DNA of 64,000 nt from a bacterium (GCA_021372535.1 JAJFUH010000036.1:20623-84622), one strand, 5' to 3'; positions 17,832-27,132 are shown, counted from the stretch's first letter. The notes: a model not told the origin generated them from the letters alone. Translations and numbers: made by a program.

Positions 17832-19598
17832 TTGCGACTACGTAAAACACACAACAACGGCGAGTTGAGATTATCCGATAATGGGAAACACGTCGTTCTT
17901 TCAGGCTGGGTGCACCGCCGGCGTGACCACGGCGGTGTGATTTTTGTCGATCTTCGCGACCGCTGGGGGCTGACCCAGGTTGTTTTTAACCCTGAAAAGC
18001 ATGCGGAAACCCATGCCGCCGCCGAACACATTCGCCCGGAATGGGTGATAAGCGTCAAAGGTATCGTGGAACCGCGCAAGGAAGGAATGACCAATCCCCG
18101 GCTCGAAACCGGTGAAGTTGAAGTGACATGCTATGATATAGAAGTGCTGGGCAGGTCCAAGCCGATACCGTTCCCGCTTGATGAGTACAAGGAAGTCGGC
18201 GAGGAAATCCGTCTCAAGTACCGGTATCTCGATATGCGGCGTCAGGAAATGCAGCAGAACCTCATTTTCCGTTCTCAGGTGGCGGCAGTCGTACGCACCT
18301 TTCTGCTGGAACGCAATTTTGTGGAGATAGAAACACCGTTTCTCATGAAAAGCACCCCGGAAGGCGCCCGCGACTTCCTCGTGCCATCGAGACGGACGTT
18401 CGGCTCATTTTATGCGCTTCCGCAGTCGCCGCAGATTTACAAGCAGCTTCTGATGATTTCCGGGTTCGATCGCTATTTCCAGATAACCAAGTGTTTCAGG
18501 GATGAAGACCTCAGAAAAGACCGTCAGCCCGAATTCACCCAGATCGACCTCGAGATGAGCTTTGTCGAGGAGGACGATGTTCTGCAGGTTGTCGAGGACC
18601 TCGTCAGGGAAATCTTCAGGAAGAACATGAACATGACCTTCGCCGAGAAATTTCCACGGATAACCTATGTTCAAGCAATGGACCGGTACGGTGTCGACAA
18701 ACCCGATACGCGGTTCGGCCTCGAAATGGTCAATGTCGGCGATATCGTTCAGAAAAGCGATTTCAAGGTGTTCAGGAGTATCATCGAGAGCGGCGGGCTT
18801 GTCAAATCGATCAATGTCAGGGATGGCGCTTCCATGTCGAGAAGCAGGCTGGACGGGCTTATCGCTTTTTCGCAGGAACAGGGCGCCGGCGGTATGGCAT
18901 GGATGAAAGTGACCGCTCAGGGACTCGAATCGAACATCGTGAAATTTTTCAGCGCTGAGGTTCAAAAAGAGCTTATAGGTAAAATGGATGCGGTTCCGGG
19001 CGATCTTCTCATTTTTGTCGCCGATAAACCCGCCGTAGTCAATAAAACCCTCGGGGCGGTAAGGCTCAAGCTTGGCGAGGACCTCGATCTCATTGACCGC
19101 TCACGGTTCGATATTCTGTTTGTTACGGAATTTCCACTTTTTGAAAAGGACGCCGAAACGGGAGAAGTTGTATCGATGCATCACCCGTTCACCTCTCCGA
19201 TGGAGGAAGATATCAAATTCCTCGATACCGATCCGTTAAGTGTCCGCTCGCGGGCATATGATCTTGTCATAAACGGGACAGAGATCGTATCGGGTTCCAT
19301 CAGAATTCATGACAGCGATCTGCAGATGCGCATGCTCGGAAAAATCGGAATATCGCCGGAGGATGCCCAGGAAAAATTCGGTCATCTCCTTCAGGCGCTC
19401 GAGTTCGGAGCTCCGCCTCATGGCGGTGCGGCTTTCGGCTTTGACCGGTTTGTCATGCTCCTGAGAGGACTGGGATCGATCAGGGAAGTCATCGCATTCC
19501 CGAAAACCAACCAGGGCATTTCGCTTATGGACAACACACCGTCCGAAGTGACGCGCGATCAGCTCATTACACTCGGATTGAGTGTACGGAAAACCTGA
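17832..19598 (+). CDS. aspS: Aspartate--tRNA ligase (probably non-discriminating Asp/Asn type)
   Basis: 588 residues, the bacterial AspRS length. N-terminal anticodon-binding OB fold has GWVHRRRDHGGVIFVDLRDR; class II motif 2 is FRDEDLRKDRQPEFTQIDLE; a GAD insert lies in the middle; motif 3 is HGGAAFGFDRFVMLL. In the OB fold the residue after RRRD is His, as in non-discriminating AspRS such as Pseudomonas; discriminating E. coli AspRS has Leu. That predicts Asp-tRNA-Asn formation repaired by GatCAB, if present elsewhere. The start is TTG 17832 with GAGGT six bases upstream. Second gene of the hisS-aspS pair. Confidence 0.95.
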   Translation: MRLRKTHNNGELRLSDNGKHVVLSGWVHRRRDHGGVIFVDLRDRWGLTQVVFNPEKHAETHAAAEHIRPEWVISVKGIVEPRKEGMTNPRLETGEVEVTCYDIEVLGRSKPIPFPLDEYKEVGEEIRLKYRYLDMRRQEMQQNLIFRSQVAAVVRTFLLERNFVEIETPFLMKSTPEGARDFLVPSRRTFGSFYALPQSPQIYKQLLMISGFDRYFQITKCFRDEDLRKDRQPEFTQIDLEMSFVEEDDVLQVVEDLVREIFRKNMNMTFAEKFPRITYVQAMDRYGVDKPDTRFGLEMVNVGDIVQKSDFKVFRSIIESGGLVKSINVRDGASMSRSRLDGLIAFSQEQGAGGMAWMKVTAQGLESNIVKFFSAEVQKELIGKMDAVPGDLLIFVADKPAVVNKTLGAVRLKLGEDLDLIDRSRFDILFVTEFPLFEKDAETGEVVSMHHPFTSPMEEDIKFLDTDPLSVRSRAYDLVINGTEIVSGSIRIHDSDLQMRMLGKIGISPEDAQEKFGHLLQALEFGAPPHGGAAFGFDRFVMLLRGLGSIREVIAFPKTNQGISLMDNTPSEVTRDQLITLGLSVRKT

Positions 19599-19629
19599 TG
19601 TGTGCTTGACGCCCGGCCATAACTTTCAC

Positions 19630-19657
19630 TTGACTTTCGGGCAAAAAAATATATTAT
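19630..19657 (+). promoter_or_regulatory. Predicted sigma-70 promoter for the phoH cluster
   Basis: TTGACT (19630-19635), 16-bp spacer, TATTAT (19652-19657), 32 bp beyond the aspS stop. Transcripts from here would carry a leader of about 100 nt that includes both hairpins described next. Confidence 0.55.
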
Positions 19658-19697
19658 GAATACTGTATGATATCATATCGTAAAACATGGTTCGAGC

Positions 19698-19755
19698 AAT
19701 TCAAAAATCTTTTTGAATTCCCGGGGAAGACCCAGGTTTCCGGGAATTTTTTTTT
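19698..19755 (+). terminator. Overlapping hairpins with T-run in the phoH leader (terminator or attenuator)
   Basis: A perfect stem AATTCCCGG (19716-19724) / CCGGGAATT (19740-19748) runs straight into a seven-T tract (19749-19755): a textbook intrinsic terminator. Upstream is a second perfect inverted repeat, AATTCAAAAA (19698-19707) / TTTTTGAATT (19710-19719), sharing the four bases AATT (19716-19719) with the terminator stem. The terminator ends one base before the phoH ribosome site. If the promoter at 19630 is real this is a leader attenuator; otherwise it is simply the end of hisS-aspS. Confidence 0.8.
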
Positions 19756-19765
19756 GAAGGGGTGA

Positions 19766-20770
19766 TTGAACGATTTGAGTACGGAATCCGTCGAACTTGT
19801 TTACCCGTCAAGTTCGAATTATCTTGATCTGTTCGGTTGTGGAGATTTCAATATAAAGGCTCTTGAAGACAGGTATGGTGTTCAGGTAGTCTGCCGTGAT
19901 GGAGCCGTAAAAATTTCCGGCGATAAAGTAGCTGCCAAAAAGGCGGCGAAGATAATCAGTGAAATGGATGCCCTTATCGCGACGGGGACACGTTTTGACG
20001 AGCATACGTTATCTTCGGCTCTCGATTACCTTGAAAGCGGCGGCCCGGCAGGTCCGGTCGGCCTCGAAACCGTTATTCTGAATGCAAAGGGGCGGCAGAT
20101 AAGGCCCCGCTCGCTCGGCCAGTGTCTGTACCTCAACGCGATGATGGAAAATGATATCGTGTTCAGCATCGGCCCTGCCGGAACGGGGAAAACATACCTG
20201 GCAGTCGCGATGGCGGTTTCGGCGCTCAAGAGCCGTTCGGTCGGCAAGATAATCCTCTGCAGACCTGCGGTCGAGGCGGGAGAGAGCCTCGGATTTCTTC
20301 CCGGTGACCTCAGGGATAAAGTGGAGCCCTATTTCCGCCCGCTCTATGATGCTCTCATCGATACGCTTGGCCCTGAAAAACTTCAGAAGCTTCAGGATCA
20401 GGATGTGGTCGAGGTCGCTCCGCTGGCTTACATGAGAGGCAGGACGCTCGCCAATGCATATATTATCCTGGACGAAGCGCAGAACACCACGAAACGTCAG
20501 ATGAAGATGCTTCTCACACGGCTCGGTGTCAATTCCAGGATGGTTATAACCGGTGATGTAACACAGATCGATCTCCCGCAGAACGATCATTCCGGCCTGC
20601 TTGCTGTCGAATCTATCCTTTCCGGTATCGAGGGGGTCGCGTTTATCAGGTTGACCAGCCGTGATGTGGTGCGGCACAGGCTCGTTCAGAATATTATCAA
20701 TGCCTATTCGGATCATGAGTCGAAGCAGATTCAGAAAAACAATGATGGTAAACGGGATAATCTGCCGTGA
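19766..20770 (+). CDS. phoH: PhoH family ATPase
   Basis: 334 residues. N-terminal KH-like part (SSSNYLDLFGCGDFNIKALE...), then an ATPase domain with Walker A GPAGTGKT (136-143), RPAVEAGESLGFLPGDL and Walker B/helicase-like AYIILDEAQNTT. PhoH-like proteins are cytoplasmic ATPases associated with RNA metabolism. The start is TTG: 19766 and 19775 are both possible after AAGGGGTGAT, and the second has the more usual spacing. First gene of the phoH-pgpH-ybeY-corC cluster found in many bacteria; it overlaps the next gene by 4 bp. Confidence 0.93.
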   Translation: MNDLSTESVELVYPSSSNYLDLFGCGDFNIKALEDRYGVQVVCRDGAVKISGDKVAAKKAAKIISEMDALIATGTRFDEHTLSSALDYLESGGPAGPVGLETVILNAKGRQIRPRSLGQCLYLNAMMENDIVFSIGPAGTGKTYLAVAMAVSALKSRSVGKIILCRPAVEAGESLGFLPGDLRDKVEPYFRPLYDALIDTLGPEKLQKLQDQDVVEVAPLAYMRGRTLANAYIILDEAQNTTKRQMKMLLTRLGVNSRMVITGDVTQIDLPQNDHSGLLAVESILSGIEGVAFIRLTSRDVVRHRLVQNIINAYSDHESKQIQKNNDGKRDNLP

Positions 20771-23091
20771 AAAAGTTTTTCTCCCGGTTTAAATCCCAGA
20801 AAATAACGATTGGTCTCGGCACCGAGATCACGCAGGATTACCGGAGCCTCATTGCCCGCATTCTGCTCGGGCTTTTTGTGATCGCCGCTTTTTCCGCATT
20901 GTATCTTTCGCTCGTATCGAAAAGCGCCGGCTGGATAGTCTATTCTCTTCCGAACCTGAAAGAGGGCGATATCTCTCCGCGCCGCGAAATTGCTCCATTT
21001 GATTTTGTGGTTCCAAAACCGCAGAAAGAGCTCGAACAGGAACAGCTCAACGCCGAATACTCGACACTCCCCGTTTTTACATTTGACAGGACTGTTCCTC
21101 AGACGGTGAATGAGGAAATCGATTCGCTTTTCAAGGCAGTGGAAGAACGGGTACAACGCCACACCGATTCCTTTGTCGGGAATGAGTCGCAGAAAATGTT
21201 CGGGAGGATTGAGTATTCCTACATTGATTCGCTCGCAACGATTATGCGTACTTCACGGAGCACCGTTTCCCGGGGAATAAAGGTGACGATCAGAAAAGCG
21301 CTCGATGACGTTTTTGAGCTCTTTATTGTCCCCCGCAGAGAAGATGTTCTCGCACTGACCGATGATCAATTTACACTCGAAGATGGGGAAAAAACAACCA
21401 TCATGGAGGTGAATGATATTCTGGGAGCGGATGAAGCCGGCGAACTGGTTGGAAAGAAACTCGATGATTCGTTCGGGAATCGTCTCAGCCAGACGAATCT
21501 CCGTATTATACAGACAGTCGCAAACCGTCTGGTAAGACCGAATGTATGGTATAACAGGGATCGATCCATGGAGAAACGGCGCGAGGCCCGCATGGCGGTC
21601 ACGGAATTCATCGTTTCCTATAAGAAAAATGAGCGGATTATCGATGCTAATGTACAGGTTACCGCCCAGCACCTCGCAGCGCTCGAAACGCTGAAAAAAG
21701 AGCTGTCCCGGCGCTCGTTCATGGAAAATCCCCGCGAGCACTATCTGATCGCTCTGGGGAAGATTATCATCGCTCTCGGCATCATCGGTATTTTTGTCGG
21801 ATATCTGTTTCTGTATCGCCGGAAAATCTTTTTTTCGTTTCCACGGCTGCTGCTGCTGACATTGATTACGGTCATCCCGCTTTCCGCTGCATTCTATTCC
21901 GCTTGGAGCGGCATCCTGTCGGGTTTTTTGATACCCGTCGCTATCGCTTCCATACTGACAACAATATTGTATGATTCCGAACTCGGTATCATGGTCTCGA
22001 TTGTGGTCGCGTTCATTGCGGCATCGATGCTGCCGGGCTCGGGTTTCCGCATAGGGGTGATTTATTTTCTTGCCGGCGGCGTCGGTGCGGTGACTGTCGG
22101 AAGAGTGCGGCACAGGAAGGAGTTTTACCGCTCCATGTTTTTTCTTCCGCTCACCATGGCGATTTCCATTGCATCCACAAACGACTGGCTGACCCACACA
22201 TCATGGAATGATGTGGGTTATGACATGTTCATCGGGGCGATCAACGGCTTTTTCTGCCCCATTATCGCCATCGGCATCCTGCCGCTCCTCGAAAGTGTTT
22301 TCAAGGTGACTACCGATATAACGCTCCTCGAGCTTTCCGATCTCAACAATCCGCTGCTCAAGGAGCTTGCGGTTAAAGCGCCCGGGACATTCTCTTCGGT
22401 TCTCGTGGTGGGTACGCTTGCGGAGGCCGCGGCGGAAAAGATCGGCGCGAATCCGCTGCTTGCACGGGTCGGCTCGTATTACCATGATATCGGTAAAATG
22501 ATCATACCCGAATATTTCATCGAAAACCAGATGGGCGGCGAAAATCCCCATGACCGTCTTTCGCCCAATATGAGCGCTCTCGTCATCGTTTCACATGTCA
22601 AAGAGGGCGCTGAGCTCGGAGAAAAGCACGGGCTTCCCGAGGACATTCTCGATATAATCCGCCAGCACCACGGGACAAGTCTCATGGCATCGATTTATCA
22701 GAAAGCGGTCGAGGATGCAGGCAACGACAAGGTTGACGAGTCCGCATTCAGGTATCCGGGGCCGAAGCCGCAAACCCGTGAAGCCGCAATTGTCATGCTC
22801 GCGGACCTTGTTGAGGCAGCCAGCAGGTCTGTCCGGGAACGGTCTCCGGGCCGCCTGAAAACGCTTATCAATACCATTATCCAGAAACGATTCATCGAGG
22901 GAGAGCTCGATGAATGCGAGCTTACCCTCAAGGACCTCCACGATATCGAGGGTAGTTTCCTCCCGATACTCGTTGGCTCCCACCATGGACGTATCGAATA
23001 TCCGTGGCAGATCAATGAAAAGAAAAATACCGGGAACGGAGAGAAAACGACCTCCGCCGGTATGGATTTAAAAGAGGCGGGCCGGAATTGA
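20767..23091 (+). CDS. pgpH: 7TM-HD membrane phosphohydrolase (PgpH/YqfF family)
   Basis: 774 residues. One N-terminal transmembrane helix (about 34-56), a large extracytoplasmic 7TMR-HDED domain (about 60-320), seven helices (about 335-530), then a cytoplasmic HD domain with YYHDIGKM; HDIG lies at residues 573-576. Listeria PgpH of this family hydrolyses cyclic di-AMP; here that activity is inferred. GTG start in a GTGA overlap with phoH; the 3' end overlaps ybeY by 4 bp. The C-terminus is a charged, low-complexity tail. Confidence 0.92.
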   Translation: MKKFFSRFKSQKITIGLGTEITQDYRSLIARILLGLFVIAAFSALYLSLVSKSAGWIVYSLPNLKEGDISPRREIAPFDFVVPKPQKELEQEQLNAEYSTLPVFTFDRTVPQTVNEEIDSLFKAVEERVQRHTDSFVGNESQKMFGRIEYSYIDSLATIMRTSRSTVSRGIKVTIRKALDDVFELFIVPRREDVLALTDDQFTLEDGEKTTIMEVNDILGADEAGELVGKKLDDSFGNRLSQTNLRIIQTVANRLVRPNVWYNRDRSMEKRREARMAVTEFIVSYKKNERIIDANVQVTAQHLAALETLKKELSRRSFMENPREHYLIALGKIIIALGIIGIFVGYLFLYRRKIFFSFPRLLLLTLITVIPLSAAFYSAWSGILSGFLIPVAIASILTTILYDSELGIMVSIVVAFIAASMLPGSGFRIGVIYFLAGGVGAVTVGRVRHRKEFYRSMFFLPLTMAISIASTNDWLTHTSWNDVGYDMFIGAINGFFCPIIAIGILPLLESVFKVTTDITLLELSDLNNPLLKELAVKAPGTFSSVLVVGTLAEAAAEKIGANPLLARVGSYYHDIGKMIIPEYFIENQMGGENPHDRLSPNMSALVIVSHVKEGAELGEKHGLPEDILDIIRQHHGTSLMASIYQKAVEDAGNDKVDESAFRYPGPKPQTREAAIVMLADLVEAASRSVRERSPGRLKTLINTIIQKRFIEGELDECELTLKDLHDIEGSFLPILVGSHHGRIEYPWQINEKKNTGNGEKTTSAGMDLKEAGRN

Positions 23092-23540
23092 TCACCGTCG
23101 ATGTGCTTGAAAGTGAAGAAATCGGGGGCGTTCTGCCCCTGGGCAGCGAACGTATCCGGGATTTTGCCATATATATCCTTACATCGTGCGGGATTTCGGA
23201 TGCCGAAATCAATGTGGTTTTCATCGGCGACGAAAAGATGACCGAATTGAACGAATCGTACAGAAAGCGGAAAGGGACGACCGATGTATTGAGTTTCAAT
23301 CTGTCGGAAAAGCCATCGGAAAAAATTGAAGGCGAGGTCTATATTTCCCTTGACCGGGCAAAAGTCCAGTCGGAAGAATATGGTGTCCGGTTCGAGGAGG
23401 AAATCATCCGCCTGGTCGCTCATGGTGTTCTTCACCTGACAGGACGAGTTCACGATACCGATGAGTCATACCGGTCCATGACCGGTGATACGGAGAAGCT
23501 TGTTTATGATTTTTTCAGCTCCGGGGGATTGCCGTGTTAA
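23088..23540 (+). CDS. ybeY: Endoribonuclease / rRNA maturation factor YbeY
   Basis: 150 residues. The zinc motif H-x3-H-x5-H is present as AHGVLHLTGRVHD with His112, His116 and His122, preceded by the usual RKGTTDVLSF and GEVYISLD. YbeY is needed for 16S rRNA 3'-end processing and ribosome quality control. TTG start inside a TTGA overlap with pgpH, so translation is probably coupled. Followed by corC with a 7-bp overlap. Confidence 0.94.
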   Translation: MITVDVLESEEIGGVLPLGSERIRDFAIYILTSCGISDAEINVVFIGDEKMTELNESYRKRKGTTDVLSFNLSEKPSEKIEGEVYISLDRAKVQSEEYGVRFEEEIIRLVAHGVLHLTGRVHDTDESYRSMTGDTEKLVYDFFSSGGLPC

Positions 23541-24817
23541 TTTTTGTAGTGATGTTGGCGGGATTTTTTGCCGCGCTTCTGGCATCGATCATGTTTTCAG
23601 GAGCGGAAATCGCGATAGGATTCATTTCACGCGATTCGCTCGAAAAGCTTGCGGAAAACAATATCCGCGGCGCATCGGTCGTGCTTGGAATTCTCAGCAA
23701 CAAACGACGTTTTCATCTCATGCTCAAAACGGGGAAAATAATCTCGATTGTGGTCGGTACCATTCTTTTATACGCATATTTTCTCCGGTATTACGGACAG
23801 TTGGGGCTGGGTATACTCGAGATCGGTTTTGCAGCGTGCTGTGTGGCAATTACAGCATACATTCTCATGGATGTCCTGGTTGCGCGTCTCGTTGCCATGG
23901 GTGACTATGAAAAAACCGTTTCGCGGCTTGCCTATTTCCTTCTGGTTTTTCATGTCATTCTCTTTCCTCTGTCGTATTCGCTCGAACGGCTTCTTTCTAT
24001 ATTGATTAAGAGAAATATCGAGCTTGCGGTGAAAGAGGAAGCGCTTATCGAGTTTGTCAAATCCGAGAGCGAGGATGGCGTAATCGAGCAGGAAGAAAAG
24101 GAAATGATCGAAAGCATTCTGGAATTTTCCGACACGACTGTCCGCGAGGTCATGGTTCCCCGTATCGATATGGTCGCTGCCAAAAAAGATATTTCGATGG
24201 ATGAACTCATTGCGATTTTTGAAGAAGAAGGCCATTCCCGGATACCGCTCTACGACGGCAGGGTGGACAACATTGTCGGCGTAATCTATGCAAAAGACCT
24301 CCTGACGGCCATTGCCAAAAAGGGGAAGGAAAACTGTGTCGTCACCGAAATCATGCGGAATGCCTATTTTGTTCCTGAAACGAAGAAGATTTCCGTTCTC
24401 CTCAAGGAATTCAAGATTGCCAAGGTGCACATCGCCATCGTTGTCGATGAATATGGCGGCACGGCGGGTATAGTCGCCATGGAAGACCTCCTCGAAGAAA
24501 TCGTGGGCGAGATTAACGACGAGTATGACGAGGAGGAACAGAGCGCCCTCTGGCTGAGCGAACAGACTGTTCTGATGGATGCCGGACTGGACGTGGATGA
24601 TGTCAATGAGATGATCAATACCTCGATTCCCAACGAGGATTTTGATACTCTCGGCGGTTTTCTTTACAATCAGCTCGGATTCATCCCGCAGGGCGGTGAA
24701 ATCGTTGAATGGGAGAATGTCACCTTTACGATCAGGGAAATCCACGGTAACCGTATATCCAAGGTTCTTGTGAAACTCAACGAACCCTCGGATACTGATA
24801 CGGAGCACGGAAAATGA
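23534..24817 (+). CDS. CorC/HlyC-type CBS-domain membrane protein (CNNM-like)
   Basis: 427 residues. N-terminal DUF21 membrane domain (about 1-150, three to four helices), a CBS pair (about 200-330, beginning VREVMVPRIDMVAAKKD) and a C-terminal CorC_HlyC domain (about 345-420, with DTLGGFLYNQLGFIPQGG). Related proteins are linked to Mg2+/Co2+ export and sodium-dependent Mg2+ transport. GTG start overlapping ybeY. The old name hemolysin C should not be read as a toxin. Confidence 0.9.
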   Translation: MLIFVVMLAGFFAALLASIMFSGAEIAIGFISRDSLEKLAENNIRGASVVLGILSNKRRFHLMLKTGKIISIVVGTILLYAYFLRYYGQLGLGILEIGFAACCVAITAYILMDVLVARLVAMGDYEKTVSRLAYFLLVFHVILFPLSYSLERLLSILIKRNIELAVKEEALIEFVKSESEDGVIEQEEKEMIESILEFSDTTVREVMVPRIDMVAAKKDISMDELIAIFEEEGHSRIPLYDGRVDNIVGVIYAKDLLTAIAKKGKENCVVTEIMRNAYFVPETKKISVLLKEFKIAKVHIAIVVDEYGGTAGIVAMEDLLEEIVGEINDEYDEEEQSALWLSEQTVLMDAGLDVDDVNEMINTSIPNEDFDTLGGFLYNQLGFIPQGGEIVEWENVTFTIREIHGNRISKVLVKLNEPSDTDTEHGK

Positions 24818-24836
24818 CGATCAACTCCATGCCGTC

Positions 24837-24895
24837 GGGGTAACTCCCTGTGGTTACCCTTTGAGCCTGAACAAGGGAATGAATTTCCACCTCAT
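24837..24895 (+). other. Hairpin-rich segment after corC (weak terminator or small RNA)
   Basis: GGGTAAC (24838-24844) pairs perfectly with GTTACCC (24853-24859), followed only by TTT. An alternative fold pairs ACCCTT (24856-24861) with AAGGGA (24873-24878), inside GTGG/CCAC. It may terminate the phoH-corC operon weakly or be part of a structured RNA. A 6S-like RNA was considered, but the ends of the region do not pair well. Confidence 0.3.
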
Positions 24896-24965
24896 ACCTT
24901 TGGACGTTATTGCCCTCAGTCCTCTGATGTGCTGCAAAAATCCGGGGTATTGTTTACTGATATTG

Positions 24966-24974
24966 TTATAATGC
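24966..24974 (+). promoter_or_regulatory. Extended -10 promoter element
   Basis: TG-T-TATAAT (24966-24974) is a perfect extended -10 about 100 bp before the Gfo/Idh/MocA gene. There is no good -35, which is usual for extended -10 promoters. Confidence 0.45.
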
Positions 24975-25072
24975 CGAATACGAATGTAAGGGAATTTTTT
25001 TATCAAATTCATGGAATCATACGAAATTGATACTGTTTGATTCAGCAATAAACTGATTGTGAAGGAGTGTGT

Positions 25073-26080
25073 ATGCAGGTCGTAGGTATTATCGGCTCGG
25101 GGTACTGGGGAAAAAACCTTGTCAGAACATTCAATGAATTAAAGTCTGCCCGTTTGAAATATGTTGCGGATGTTTCTCCTGCCGTTCTGAATTCGGTATC
25201 TCAGACCTTTCCTGATATCCGGGTGACAGAACGTTATGAGGCAGTTCTTGAGGATAAAGAGGTACAGGCTGTCGTTATTGGCGCTCCAGCGGGTTTACAC
25301 TATGAGATTGCCCGGAAAGCTCTTCTTGCGGACAAGCATGTTTTCGTCGAAAAACCGATAGCGTTGCAGGTCGATCATGCCCGCGAGCTTATGGAGCTTG
25401 CCGGCAGGAAAAACCTGAAGCTCATGGTCGGCCACCTTCTTCTCTATCATCCCTGTATCGCCATGATCAAGCAGTATATCAATAACGGTGAGATCGGTGA
25501 TCTGTACTATCTCTACAGCCAGCGCCTCAACCTCGGGAAAGTGAGGAACGACGAGAATGCGCTGCTGTCGTTTGCTCCCCACGATATTTCGGTGGCGCTC
25601 TATTTGATGGAAATGGAGCCGGTTTCGGTAAGTGCATGCGGAAAGTGTTACCTTCAGGATGGTATTGAGGATGTCGTTTTCCTGACCATGAATTTTCCGA
25701 ACAACAAGATAGCCAATGTACATGTGAGCTGGCTCGATCCTCACAAGGTGCGGCGCACGACTATCGTCGGTTCCCGGCAGATGATTGTTTTCGATGATAT
25801 GGAGCCCCGCGAAAAAATCAAGATTTATGACAAGGGTGTTCAGAAGTCCGGTGAGTATGGGTCATACGGGGAATTCCTGTCGCTCAGGGACGGGAATATC
25901 TTTTTACCGGCCGTTAAGATGGCCGAGCCGCTGAAAATTGAATGCGAACATTTTATAACCTGCATCGAAAATGATACGAAACCCCTCACCGACGGAGAAA
26001 ACGGGCTCATCGTCACCAAGGTGCTCGATGCGGGCCAGCGCTCGCTGAAGTCGGGAGGTATTCCAGTCACGGTTTCATGA
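25073..26080 (+). CDS. Gfo/Idh/MocA family NAD(P)-dependent oxidoreductase
   Basis: 335 residues. Rossmann opening MQVVGIIGSGYWGKN, with GSGYWG at residues 8-13, and the family motif VEKPIALQVDHARELMELA. The C-terminal substrate domain has NLGKVRNDENALLSFAPHDIS. These enzymes act on sugars and sugar nucleotides; UDP-N-acetylglucosamine 3-dehydrogenase-like proteins have a similar HDIS region, but the substrate is not assignable. ATG 25073 has GAAGGAG six bases upstream and is preferred over GTG 25067. Neighbouring flippase-like protein fits a surface-polysaccharide role. Confidence 0.88.
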   Translation: MQVVGIIGSGYWGKNLVRTFNELKSARLKYVADVSPAVLNSVSQTFPDIRVTERYEAVLEDKEVQAVVIGAPAGLHYEIARKALLADKHVFVEKPIALQVDHARELMELAGRKNLKLMVGHLLLYHPCIAMIKQYINNGEIGDLYYLYSQRLNLGKVRNDENALLSFAPHDISVALYLMEMEPVSVSACGKCYLQDGIEDVVFLTMNFPNNKIANVHVSWLDPHKVRRTTIVGSRQMIVFDDMEPREKIKIYDKGVQKSGEYGSYGEFLSLRDGNIFLPAVKMAEPLKIECEHFITCIENDTKPLTDGENGLIVTKVLDAGQRSLKSGGIPVTVS

Positions 26081-26136
26081 TGACACCGGTGATTAACCGT
26101 TTTCTTGTTTCCGTTACCTTATAACCGGCAGGAAGA

Positions 26137-27132
26137 ATGAACACTGCACACTGGAAAAAATTTTCTGTAATGGCTCTCCGCTATCTGCTGCTTGCGGGGA
26201 TACTTTTTTTTGCAATACATTATACGGTGAAGAACTATGACCGGTTTGCCTCGCATGCCCGATTTACCGCGCTGAATATATCCCTCCTGCTCGGATTGAA
26301 TGTTCTGACGCTGGTGGTTGAATCCGTCCGTTTCCGTCTCATGATACGCAAGGTCGGTTACGATCTCGGCGCGGTCAGGTCATTCTTCATGTTCGGATTG
26401 TCGCAGGCCATCAATCATATTGTTCCGAAGGCGGGGACTTTCAGCACCGGCTACTATCTGTCACGAAAATACGGCGTCCGTCTTCATTCTTACATCACAT
26501 TTATTCTTACCTATATCGTATTTTTCATTCTTGCCTCAGGGATACTGGGAATCATTACTTATCTGATTTTTTACCTGCTGGGATATACCCATGACAAGAT
26601 GATTCCGGTGTTTTTCGCGCTGCTTATCATCTTCTGTGCGGTGTTCATAGGCGCGGCGAATATCACCCTCAACCTCAAGCGCTTTCCCCGTATAATCGCC
26701 CTGTTTCTCCATTCGCTCAGGGAAATATTTTCGGATCACCGGCTTGTCGCGACTCTGGTAACTGTTGAAATTGTGTACTACCTGCTCTGTTCGCTGAGGT
26801 TCATGATAGCGCTGTCGATGTTTTCGGGCTCGGTGAACCTCCTGGAAAGCGTTGTCATCCTGACTGTCGGTAATTTCTTCAGAATCGTGACCTTTATGCC
26901 CGGAGGTTTGGGAATTGCTGAGATTGCGAGCGCCTGGACAGCCGGAATGCTGGGGAAAGAAGTCGGCCTGTCGGGTCTTTCGGCGGGATTGGACCGTCTC
27001 GTATACTTCATTCTGATCATGATTGTGGGAAGTATCGGTTTTTTGAGTCTTTCGGGAAGATCGGAATTTCACAAACCGCCTGAAATGGACGACAAAAACT
27101 CGCTGTTGTCTGTTATGAATGAAGAAGAGTGA
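26137..27132 (+). CDS. Flippase-like membrane protein (lysylphosphatidylglycerol synthase TM region, UPF0104)
   Basis: 331 residues, about seven to eight transmembrane helices. Family marks: LNVLTLVVESVRFRLMIRKVG near residues 54-74, SQAINHIVPKAGTFSTGYYL, and the C-terminal GGLGIAEIASAWTAGMLG. Homologues are the membrane half of MprF and AglD-type proteins that move lipids or lipid-linked sugars. There is no synthase domain, so lipid flipping is only an inference. It follows the oxidoreductase by 56 bp. Confidence 0.82.
   Translation: MNTAHWKKFSVMALRYLLLAGILFFAIHYTVKNYDRFASHARFTALNISLLLGLNVLTLVVESVRFRLMIRKVGYDLGAVRSFFMFGLSQAINHIVPKAGTFSTGYYLSRKYGVRLHSYITFILTYIVFFILASGILGIITYLIFYLLGYTHDKMIPVFFALLIIFCAVFIGAANITLNLKRFPRIIALFLHSLREIFSDHRLVATLVTVEIVYYLLCSLRFMIALSMFSGSVNLLESVVILTVGNFFRIVTFMPGGLGIAEIASAWTAGMLGKEVGLSGLSAGLDRLVYFILIMIVGSIGFLSLSGRSEFHKPPEMDDKNSLLSVMNEEE

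Noticed and set aside
16517-18094. 525-codon open frame on the minus strand
   Set aside because: Antisense shadow of hisS and the start of aspS, both unambiguous from conserved motifs.
24818-25000. 6S RNA gene
   Set aside because: Position and local hairpins were suggestive, but the 5' and 3' ends do not form the closing stem and no large central bulge could be drawn. Kept only as a hairpin segment.
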